From Verrucomicrobiota bacterium (GTDB lineage Bacteria; Verrucomicrobiota; Verrucomicrobiia; Opitutales; Opitutaceae), in NCBI GenBank assembly GCA_016222805.1, contig JACRQG010000027.1:1-64000 (forward strand): 64,000 nucleotides of DNA. The letters are read 5' to 3'. Both the position numbers and the translations under genes were made by a program. Under the pieces are notes generated by a model, which was not told the DNA's origin, did no database searches, and saw only the letters and a list, made by a program, of their open reading frames with translations. How positions within the stretch are numbered: position 1 is the first letter of the stretch; the number at the start of each line of letters is the position of its first letter. Below are positions 33,179 to 40,936 of this stretch, piece by piece.

Positions 33179-33625
33179 TCAGGTGCGGTTGCCGAGCGGC
33201 GGCCGACCCTCGGTGATCTCAATCAGATCCAGGGAGGTTTCCGCGGACGTGGGAGGCAGACCCGCCTCGGCGATCTGTTTGCGGAGATAGGGCGTAAGGC
33301 GATCATTCCAGCCCGCCTTCCGCGTGAATTCGTTCCAGATCAGGGTCTGGGTGCGGTTGGGGCGCAGGCCGCGAGCGAAAACCCATTCCGTGAGTTCCTC
33401 ATCGCTCCCGCCCGCGCGCACCCGCGCCTCCACGTCCGGGAAGGACACCCCGAGGAACCCGCACATCATGCCGTCGAGCCCGATGGAAAGTCCGTAGTTC
33501 CGGTGCAGATCCTCCGGCAGCGTGCCGGCACTCATGAGGCGAATCTTGTCGAACATCCGTCCGAGGTGGTGCAGGCCGCCGGCGGTCTTGTCGTAGGGGC
33601 TGCGCAGTCCGGATATGGCAGGCAT
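33179..33625 (-). CDS. DUF5069-like protein
   Basis: A 148-aa soluble protein from ATG 33625. It has the pattern of a small domain family of this bacterial group: LRSPYDKTAGGLHHLGRMFDK, YGLSIGLDGMMCGFLGVSFP and IWNEFTRKAGWNDRLTPYL. Function unknown. It is divergent from rlmN and 19 bases from the helicase stop. Confidence 0.7.
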   Translation of the reverse strand: MPAISGLRSPYDKTAGGLHHLGRMFDKIRLMSAGTLPEDLHRNYGLSIGLDGMMCGFLGVSFPDVEARVRAGGSDEELTEWVFARGLRPNRTQTLIWNEFTRKAGWNDRLTPYLRKQIAEAGLPPTSAETSLDLIEITEGRPPLGNRT

Positions 33626-33759
33626 GGGCGGCAGTGAACCGGGTGGCCCGGGCGGGGCGAGGCCAAAGCGGCGCCGCGGGCGTGACACTCCGCGCTATTC
33701 TAGTTCGGCCCGGCACTGCGGGTTTGGCAACGGGCCGCCAACCTGCGTGGCTCACGGGC

Positions 33760-34830
33760 ATGCCCACGCCGCTGAGTGAACTTTCGCTGATGGATCTCGA
33801 GCGGACGTTCGTGGCTTGGGGTTGGAAACCGGCCCATGCGGGCCGGGTCCTGCGGGCGTACTACGCGGCGCCGGCCGACGCCGCGCTGGCCAACGACTCC
33901 GCCTCCTGGAACTGGCCGGCGGGCCTGCGGGACCGGTTGTGGAGCGAGTTTCTTCCCTCCGGGAGCAGCGTCGCGCGTCGTGCGGAGGCGGACGACGGCA
34001 CCACGAAACTGCTCCTGCGGCTGGCCGATGGGCAGCTCGTGGAGAGTGTGTTGATGCCCGACTTTCGGGGAGACCGCGCCTCCGGATGCCTGTCGTCGCA
34101 GGTCGGGTGTGCGATGGGCTGCGATTTTTGCGCGACGGCAAAGTCGGGCTTCGCCCGCCAGCTCTCCGCCGGGGAAATCGTGGAACAGTTTCTCGCCCTG
34201 CGCCGGGAAGCGCAGCGCGCGCACCGCCGCCTGCAGACCCTGGTCTTCATGGGCATGGGCGAGCCCTTGCTGAACCTCGACGCGGTCCTCGCCGCGATCG
34301 AGCGGATCGCCGACAACCGCATGGGGGGGCTGGGCTGGCGGCAGGTGACGGTGTCGACGGTGGGCATCGTGCCGGGCATTGATGCGCTCACGGCAACCGG
34401 GCTGAAACTGCAGTTGGCAGTCTCGCTCCACGCGCCGGATGATGCCACGCGCGCGCGGTTGCTGCCACCCGGCCAGCGATTTTCCATCGCCGAGATCCTG
34501 GCGGCCGCGGATCGTTTTCAGGCGCGCCGGGGCCGGCCGGTGATCATCCAGTATTGTCTGTTGGCGGGAGTGAACGACGCCCCGGCGCAGGCCGACCTCC
34601 TGGCCGACGTCCTGGCGGGGCGGCGCATGCACGTGAACCTGCTGCGCTACAACGCCACCGGACCCGGCCTGCGCGGCACCACCTATGCCCCGACGCCTGA
34701 GCCGGCGGCGGAGGCCTTTGCGGCACGGTTGCGGGCCCGGGGGGTCGTGGCGCACTTCCGGCGTTCCCGCGGGCCGGAGATTGATGCGGCCTGCGGGCAG
34801 TTGCGCCGTCGCGAACTGACCGGGTCCTGA
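33760..34830 (+). CDS. rlmN: 23S rRNA / tRNA adenine C2-methyltransferase RlmN
   Basis: A 356-aa radical SAM methyltransferase from ATG 33760. The cluster-binding motif is CAMGCDFC (CxxxCxxC), preceded by SGCLSSQVG. Other landmarks are FMGMGEPLLNLD, VTVSTVGIVPGI, LAVSLHAP and a C-terminal region ending PEIDAACGQL that holds the second methyl-carrying cysteine. It methylates A2503 of 23S rRNA and certain tRNAs. Confidence 0.93.
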   Translation: MPTPLSELSLMDLERTFVAWGWKPAHAGRVLRAYYAAPADAALANDSASWNWPAGLRDRLWSEFLPSGSSVARRAEADDGTTKLLLRLADGQLVESVLMPDFRGDRASGCLSSQVGCAMGCDFCATAKSGFARQLSAGEIVEQFLALRREAQRAHRRLQTLVFMGMGEPLLNLDAVLAAIERIADNRMGGLGWRQVTVSTVGIVPGIDALTATGLKLQLAVSLHAPDDATRARLLPPGQRFSIAEILAAADRFQARRGRPVIIQYCLLAGVNDAPAQADLLADVLAGRRMHVNLLRYNATGPGLRGTTYAPTPEPAAEAFAARLRARGVVAHFRRSRGPEIDAACGQLRRRELTGS

Positions 34831-34937
34831 CCGGCGGAGCGGACACAGGGATGGCGGTGCGGTCTTTCCGGACGTGCCGGGCCCCGGAGAAGGTGGAATC
34901 GGCGATGGCGCCGGCGACGCTACGTCCGCCGCGAGCC

Positions 34938-35432
34938 TCAACCACCGGTGCGACTGAGCACAGCGAACGCAAAGACGAGGATCATCGCGAAGGCGCAGAT
35001 CAGCCGGGCCACCGTGGCGAGGACGAAGCCGGTGGCGGCGCCCACCCCGGCCTTGAGCGCGTCGCGGTCCGACTTGCGTCCGAGGAGCTTCTCCGCTGCG
35101 ACCGCGCCCAGGACCGTGCCGAGCAGCAAGGCCGGCAGGGAAAACCAGACCCCGACCAGCGCGCCTCCGCTGGCCCCCGCCATCCCCCATTTGCCGCCGC
35201 CAAACCACCGCGTGCCCAGGGCGACGCCGGCGAAATCCGCCAGGATGGAGAGGGCCCAGAGTGCCCCGATCATCCCCACCGTCATCCAGCCGAGGGACGG
35301 CGGAAGCAGGAGTTTGTGCGCAAAGACCGCCCCCAGGATGAGGGTGGTGCCGGGGAGCAGGGGCAGCACGACCCCGACCAGGCCGCCCAGCATGAGCACG
35401 ACGGTGAGCCCCCACGCGAAGATTTCGAGCAT
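34938..35432 (-). CDS. DUF456 membrane protein
   Basis: A 164-aa integral membrane protein from ATG 35432, with the DUF456 pattern LGGLVGVVLPLLPGTTLILG, then ADFAGVALGTRWFGGGKWGM and LVGVWFSLPALLLGTVLGA. About five membrane segments. Function unknown. It is divergent from the next gene. Confidence 0.85.
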   Translation of the reverse strand: MLEIFAWGLTVVLMLGGLVGVVLPLLPGTTLILGAVFAHKLLLPPSLGWMTVGMIGALWALSILADFAGVALGTRWFGGGKWGMAGASGGALVGVWFSLPALLLGTVLGAVAAEKLLGRKSDRDALKAGVGAATGFVLATVARLICAFAMILVFAFAVLSRTGG

Positions 35433-35535
35433 GCCCCGAGGACACCGGGGTCGGGAAAAAAGTTGCAGGCACAATGGAAATCGCGGTCGAGGCCACTTGC
35501 CAACGGGCGGGGTTCCGTGGCCTGATGGTGGCACC

Positions 35536-36411
35536 ATGTTCTTCTCGAAGGTCCTTCGTCTCGGGCTTGGCGTTGGGATGGCGGTCGCGACCGCCGGAAT
35601 GGCGGAGGCGGCGGCGCCCCTGCGGGTGATGTCGTTCAACGTGCGGTACGGCACCGCGCCGGACGGGGAGAATGCCTGGGACCGGCGGCGGGAGCTCTTC
35701 TTCGAGACCATCGAGCGGTTTCAGCCCGACCTGATCGGGTTTCAGGAGGTCGTCGCCTTCCAGTATGACGCGATCGCGGAGCGAATGAAGACGCACGGCT
35801 TCAGCGGTGTCGCCCGCGAGGACGGACAGCGGAAAGGCGAGTTTTCCTCGATCGGGTACCGGAAGGACCGTTTTTCGGTCGTGGCTGCCGGCACGTTCTG
35901 GCTCTCCGAGACGCCGGAGGTCGTCGGGAGCAAGTCGTGGGACGCCGCGCTGCCCCGCATTTGCAGTTGGGTGCGGCTGAAGGAGCAGGCGACCGGTGGC
36001 GAGTTTGTCTTCGCCAACACCCACTTTGATCATCGCGGGGTGGTGGCGCGGCGCGAAGCGGCGCGGGTGCTGTCGGAGCGGCTCGGTCCGCTGGCCGCCG
36101 GGGTGCCGGCGATTCTCACCGGCGACTTCAACCTCACCGAGGATACTCCGCCCTACGCCGTGCTGGTCCGGCCGACCCGGCCGGAGTGGATCCGCTGGAT
36201 CGATTCTTATCGGGTGCTGTACCCGGAGCGGAAGCCGGACGAGGCGAGTTTCAATGGGTTCAAGGGCACGGTACAGGGGGCGCGCATCGACTTCGTCTTT
36301 CACACGAAGCACTTCCGGGCCACCGCGGCGGCGATCGACCGGTTCGCGCGGGGTGGGCGCTATCCCTCCGATCACTACCCGGTCACCGCCGTGCTGGAGC
36401 GGGTGAGATGA
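35536..36411 (+). CDS. Exported endonuclease/exonuclease/phosphatase family protein
   Basis: A 291-aa EEP-fold protein from ATG 35536, with signal peptide (residues 1-26). Landmarks: MSFNVRYG, LIGFQEV, ANTHFDHRG, LTGDFNLTED and PSDHYPV, so all catalytic positions are present. Secreted members in these bacteria act on phosphoesters. The stop overlaps the start of the sulfatase gene (ATGA), so the two are cotranscribed. Confidence 0.9.
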   Translation: MFFSKVLRLGLGVGMAVATAGMAEAAAPLRVMSFNVRYGTAPDGENAWDRRRELFFETIERFQPDLIGFQEVVAFQYDAIAERMKTHGFSGVAREDGQRKGEFSSIGYRKDRFSVVAAGTFWLSETPEVVGSKSWDAALPRICSWVRLKEQATGGEFVFANTHFDHRGVVARREAARVLSERLGPLAAGVPAILTGDFNLTEDTPPYAVLVRPTRPEWIRWIDSYRVLYPERKPDEASFNGFKGTVQGARIDFVFHTKHFRATAAAIDRFARGGRYPSDHYPVTAVLERVR

Positions 36412-37901
36412 AGGCGGTGCGCCCGGCCGGACGGGGCGGGTGGGCGACGCTGACCCTCCTCGCGGCAGCGGCGCTCCTGGTGCGACTCCCGGCGCCGGCC
36501 GGCGAGGTGCGCGACGCGCGTCCCAACCTCGTGCTCATCGTGGCCGATGATCATGGCACGGACGCCCTCGGCTGCTATGGCAACCCCGAGATCCGCACAC
36601 CGCATCTCGACGCACTGGCGGCGGACGGCACGCGGTTCACCCACGCCTTTGGCACGACGGCGAGCTGCAGCCCGTCGCGGTCCGTCATCCTCACGGGGCA
36701 GCACAACCACCGCAACGGCATGTACGGGCTGCAGCACGACATGCACCATTTCCAGTCCTTCGCCACGGTGAAGAGCCTGCCGGTGCGGCTGGCGGCCGCG
36801 GGCTACCGGACGGCGCGGATCGGCAAGTTTCACGTCGCGCCGGAATCCGTCTACGCCTTCGAGACCGTGCTTTCCGGAGGCGCCGCCAACGATCCGGCGA
36901 GCCTGGGACGCAGTCCCGTCGAGATGGCCGAGCAGGTCCGGGACGTGGTGTTTTCCCGCGATGCCCGGCCTTTCTTCCTGTACTTCGCGACCGACGATCC
37001 GCACCGCGGCAATGTTGTGCTCCCGAATGGCCGGCCTTCCTTCGAGACCTATCCGGCCCCGAATCCGTTCGGCAACCGTGCTGCCGGTTATCCGGGGGTG
37101 ACGCCGGTGAAGTACGATCCGGCGCGTGTACGGGTGCCGCCGTTCCTGCCCGACACTCCGGAATGCCGGGCGGAACTGGCAGAGTATTACCAGGCGGTGT
37201 CGCGTCTCGATCAGGGAGTCGGACGGCTGGTGCAGCTCCTGAAGGATTCCGGGCAGTATGAGCGCACGCTCATCGTGTACCTGTCGGACAACGGCGTGGC
37301 CTTTCCGGGCGCCAAGACCACCCTGTATGATCCGGGCGTGCGCCTGCCGCTCCTGGTACGGATGCCGGGCCGGAGGAATCCCGGCGTGGTCCAGGACGCG
37401 ATGGTCTCCTGGGTCGACCTCACGCCGACGTTGCTCGAGGTCGCGGGGGCTCCGATCCCGGAGGGGGAATGTGACGGACGCTCGTTCCGGGCGGCGCTGG
37501 ACGGCGCCTCGCTCCCGGGTTGGGACGTGGTCTATGGCTCGCACACTTCGCACGAGATCACGATGTACTATCCGATGCGGAGCGTGCGCACCCGGCAGTA
37601 CAAACTGATTCACAATCTCGCACACGGGCTGCGGTTCCCTTTTGCCCTCGATCTTATCCAGTCTCCCACGTGGGTGGGGCTGCAACGCAGCGGCGCGACG
37701 GTCTATGGCCAGCGGCCCATCGCGCAGTTCCTGCAGCGACCGGAGTTCGAGTTATACGATCTCACCCGCGATCCCGGAGAGGTGGTCAATCTCGCCGACG
37801 CGCCGGATCGCCAGGGCGTGAAGCGCGACTTGGTGGAGAAGCTGAAGGCCTTCCAGGTGGCGTCCCGCGATCCGTGGATGCACAAGTGGTCCTACGAATA
37901 G
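36408..37901 (+). CDS. Secreted sulfatase
   Basis: A 497-aa sulfatase with signal peptide (LTLLAAAALLVRLPAPAG). The formylglycine motif is CSPSRSVILTG with C87, needing an anaerobic or FGE-type maturase. LVLIVADDHG gives the metal-binding aspartates, and LIVYLSDNGVAFPG carries the distal Asp-Asn. Sulfatases in this bacterial group desulfate algal or mucin glycans. The gene overlaps the EEP gene by four bases. Confidence 0.92.
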   Translation: MKAVRPAGRGGWATLTLLAAAALLVRLPAPAGEVRDARPNLVLIVADDHGTDALGCYGNPEIRTPHLDALAADGTRFTHAFGTTASCSPSRSVILTGQHNHRNGMYGLQHDMHHFQSFATVKSLPVRLAAAGYRTARIGKFHVAPESVYAFETVLSGGAANDPASLGRSPVEMAEQVRDVVFSRDARPFFLYFATDDPHRGNVVLPNGRPSFETYPAPNPFGNRAAGYPGVTPVKYDPARVRVPPFLPDTPECRAELAEYYQAVSRLDQGVGRLVQLLKDSGQYERTLIVYLSDNGVAFPGAKTTLYDPGVRLPLLVRMPGRRNPGVVQDAMVSWVDLTPTLLEVAGAPIPEGECDGRSFRAALDGASLPGWDVVYGSHTSHEITMYYPMRSVRTRQYKLIHNLAHGLRFPFALDLIQSPTWVGLQRSGATVYGQRPIAQFLQRPEFELYDLTRDPGEVVNLADAPDRQGVKRDLVEKLKAFQVASRDPWMHKWSYE

Positions 37902-37914
37902 CGGTCGGGGCGGG

Positions 37915-39378
37915 CTATGCCTTCCACGCGGCGTCCTCCGCCTTGCGCTTGAGGGCGGTGATCAGTCCGGGGAAGACGAACCGGTGCAACGGCAGCACCG
38001 AGTACCAGTAGAGGTAACCGGGCAGACCGAACGGTTCGAAGAACGCGGTCTGCTCCACTCGCGAGCCTTCCGGATCGGGTTGGACCTCGAACTGTAGCCA
38101 GGCGCGGCCCGGGAGCTTCATCTCCGCACGCAACCGAAGCAGACGGGGAGACTCGAGCGCCTCGACGCGCCAGAAGTCGATCGGATCCCCCACCACCAGT
38201 TCGTGGGGGCGCCGCCGTCCGCGACGCATGCCGGTGCCCCCGACCAGGCGATCCATCAGGCCGCGCAGCTGCCAGAGGAAATTCCCGGCGGGCCATCCTT
38301 CGTCGCCACCCAGGGTACAGATCGCCTCGAAAACCCGCTCCGGGGCCGCCCGCACGCGCCGACGGCGGGAATCGAGCAGCATCCCCTCGAAGGAGCGGAG
38401 GGAATCCGCCTCCGGCTGATCGGGCGCAAAACTCGACAGGCTGGAAGCCCACGTGGTCTCCACCTCGTCCGCGGCCAGGCGGGCGAGGGCGAGACGGACG
38501 GCCTCGTCGTAGCCGGTGGGGCGCACGCTGAAGGTGTGCAGGGCGCGGTTGTCGCGCACGACGACCTCGGTCTGCAGGCTCTCCACCAGCGGGTGGGCGA
38601 TGCTCGAGGGAATCGGCGTGAAGAGATCAATCCAGACGCTGCTCAGCCGGGGAAACGGCACGGGGAGCGGCAGAATCCAGCGGCGCAGGCCTCGGATGCG
38701 GGCGTACCGCAGCATCATTTCCCGGTAGCTGAGGACGTCCTCCCCGCCGATTTCGAAGATCCCGCTGGCCTCCGGATGGTCGAGCGCCTCGATGAGGTAG
38801 TTCATGACCGAACGGATGCCAATCGGCTGGCAGCGGGTGTTGACCCACGGCGGCGGGATCATGACGGGCAGGCGTTCGGTGAGATGGCGGATGATCTCGA
38901 AGCTGGCGCTGCCGGATCCGACGATCACAGCGGCCCGGAACTCCAGCACCGGCACGCCGCCGGATGCGAGGCAGCGACCCACTTCCTGGCGCGACACGAG
39001 GTGCCAGCTCTGCACGTGCGCGGGATCGCCGAGACCGCCGAGGTAGATGATTCGGCGTACGCCGGCGCGGGCGGCAGCCTCCCCGAAGGCGGTCGCCATC
39101 TGGCGATCGCGCTCCCAGAAGGCGTGCCCGGCCGCCATCGAATGCACGAGATAGTAGGCCACGTCGATTCCCTGGAGGGCCTGGAGCGTGGCACTCGCAT
39201 CAGCCAAATTGCCCGGCACGATTTCCACGCCGGGCCACGGATGGCTGGCGAGGCGGTTGGGATTGCGGGCAAGGCACCGCACGGCGTGGCCGGCCTCCAG
39301 CAATCGTGGCACGAGGCGGCCGCCGATGTAGCCGGTGGCGCCGGTGACGAGGATGCGCAGGCGGGGCGGAGCGGACAT
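37915..39378 (-). CDS. NAD(P)-binding SDR with DUF2867 domain
   Basis: A 487-aa protein. Residues 8-250 are an atypical short-chain dehydrogenase (ILVTGATGYIGGRLVPRLL, then AYYLVHSM). Residues 300-487 are a DUF2867-type domain (VRAAPERVFEAICTLGG, GNFLWQLRGLMDRLVGG, PFGLPGYLYWYSVLPLHRF). The two-domain form is common in bacteria; physiological substrate unknown. Confidence 0.9.
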   Translation of the reverse strand: MSAPPRLRILVTGATGYIGGRLVPRLLEAGHAVRCLARNPNRLASHPWPGVEIVPGNLADASATLQALQGIDVAYYLVHSMAAGHAFWERDRQMATAFGEAAARAGVRRIIYLGGLGDPAHVQSWHLVSRQEVGRCLASGGVPVLEFRAAVIVGSGSASFEIIRHLTERLPVMIPPPWVNTRCQPIGIRSVMNYLIEALDHPEASGIFEIGGEDVLSYREMMLRYARIRGLRRWILPLPVPFPRLSSVWIDLFTPIPSSIAHPLVESLQTEVVVRDNRALHTFSVRPTGYDEAVRLALARLAADEVETTWASSLSSFAPDQPEADSLRSFEGMLLDSRRRRVRAAPERVFEAICTLGGDEGWPAGNFLWQLRGLMDRLVGGTGMRRGRRRPHELVVGDPIDFWRVEALESPRLLRLRAEMKLPGRAWLQFEVQPDPEGSRVEQTAFFEPFGLPGYLYWYSVLPLHRFVFPGLITALKRKAEDAAWKA

Positions 39379-39518
39379 GGTGCGACGGGCCGCAGCCTAG
39401 GCGTGCGCCGCGCCGTCCGACAAGGGGGGAGTCGGGCGGGCCCGGGCGGCGGTTTCGCATTGAGCCGCGGGTAACGCGGGGGTGTGCTGGTTCGTCAACC
39501 CCGAGCGGAGTTTTCCCC

Positions 39519-40856
39519 ATGCATGCGAAGTCCTCTTCCCAGCCGGCGGCCACGCGACGAACGTTTCTCCGGCAGTCCCTGTGGGCCGGAGGTGCCATCC
39601 TGGCGCCGATGATCGTGCCGGCGCGCGTCCTGGGCCGGGGCGGCGGCGTGGCGCCGAGCAACCGGATCGCCCTCGGTGGCATCGGCATCGGCCCGCGCGG
39701 CAAGCAGGTGCTGGCGTCGATGATGGCCGAGAAGGACGTGCAATACCTCGCGACCTGCGACGTGCAGGCGCGGATGCGCGCGGAAATCAAGGGGCTGACC
39801 GATGAACACTACGGCAACCGGGACTGCGCCACCTACCGCGACTTCCGCGAGCTGCTGGCGCGACCGGACCTCGACGCCGTGCTGATCGCGACCGGAGATC
39901 GCTGGCACGCCCTCGGCTCGATTCTGGCCGCGAAAGCCGGCAAGGACGTCTACAGCGAGAAACCCTGCGGGATCACGATTGGCCTCTGCCAGGCGGTGGA
40001 CGACACCATGCGGCGCACGGCGCGGGTCTTCCAGGCGGGCACCCAGCGGCGCAATGTTCCCAACTTCGAATTTGCCGCCCACCTCGCGCGCAGTGGCCGG
40101 CTCGGGCGCCTGCACACGCTGCACGCGTCAATCTACAAGCTCGAGTGCAACTACTCGTGGCTGCCGGCGGAGCCCGAGCCGCCCAAGGAGGAAATCGATT
40201 GGGACATGTGGCTCGGGCCGGCGCCCTGGCGCCCCTTCAACCGGGCTTACGTGGTGGACCGGCGCTGGCGCGGGTACTACGACTTCGATTCGGGCGCCAA
40301 GCTGCTCGACTGGGGCGCGCACACCGTCGACATCTGCCAGTGGGCCAATGGCGCGGACGACACCGTGCCCGTCGAATATGAGCCGGACGGCGGTCGCGTG
40401 TACGCGAAGTATGCCAATGGCGTGAACCTGGTCCTGCGGCCCGACGGCTGGATCGGGCAGCCGCCCGCGGCGGCCGGGGCAGCCAACTTCGCCGTCGGGT
40501 CGACGGGCACCTGCCCGGTGCGCTTCGAAGGCGACGAGGGCTGGGTCGAAACCGGGGACAACGGCACGGTCGAGTTGCACCCGGCGTCGCTGCGCCAGGA
40601 ATGGCGGGCGTTCACGATGCGAGGCACCGATCCCGCGAAGCACACCCGCGAGTTTCTCGACTGCGTCAAGTCGCGGGGCCGGCCCGCGGCCAATGGCAAC
40701 GTGATGCGCCATTCCCACATCGCGTGCCACGCCGCCGCCATCGCCTGGATGCTCGGGCGGAAGGTGCGTTTCGACCCGGCGCGCGAGGCGTTCATCGACG
40801 ATGCGGAGGCCAACCGGATGCGGTCGCGGGCCCTGCGGGAGCCGTGGCAGGTGTGA
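39519..40856 (+). CDS. Gfo/Idh/MocA oxidoreductase, Tat-exported (copy 1)
   Basis: A 445-aa oxidoreductase with a twin-arginine-like signal (RRTFLRQSLWAGGAIL). NAD(P)-binding IALGGIGIGPRG and the EKPCG motif (KDVYSEKPCG) are clear. It is followed 80 bases later by a HEAT protein with a DUF1080 domain. A close paralogue with the same neighbour type is at 50,804, so the pair was duplicated. Members act on glycosides, reported for keto-sugar chemistry. Confidence 0.9.
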   Translation: MHAKSSSQPAATRRTFLRQSLWAGGAILAPMIVPARVLGRGGGVAPSNRIALGGIGIGPRGKQVLASMMAEKDVQYLATCDVQARMRAEIKGLTDEHYGNRDCATYRDFRELLARPDLDAVLIATGDRWHALGSILAAKAGKDVYSEKPCGITIGLCQAVDDTMRRTARVFQAGTQRRNVPNFEFAAHLARSGRLGRLHTLHASIYKLECNYSWLPAEPEPPKEEIDWDMWLGPAPWRPFNRAYVVDRRWRGYYDFDSGAKLLDWGAHTVDICQWANGADDTVPVEYEPDGGRVYAKYANGVNLVLRPDGWIGQPPAAAGAANFAVGSTGTCPVRFEGDEGWVETGDNGTVELHPASLRQEWRAFTMRGTDPAKHTREFLDCVKSRGRPAANGNVMRHSHIACHAAAIAWMLGRKVRFDPAREAFIDDAEANRMRSRALREPWQV

Positions 40857-40936
40857 ATCGAGGTGCGTGGGCGGCAAAGACGGCGGGCCGGGGATTGTCT
40901 TCCCGCTCCCGCCCGGAGGGATCTCTCAGACTCAAC

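Noticed and set aside
28226-37685. Very long frames opposite the sialidase-like, helicase, RlmN and sulfatase genes
   Set aside because: Each faces a gene with clear motifs, and their translations are low-complexity Arg/Gly/Pro-rich without family signs.
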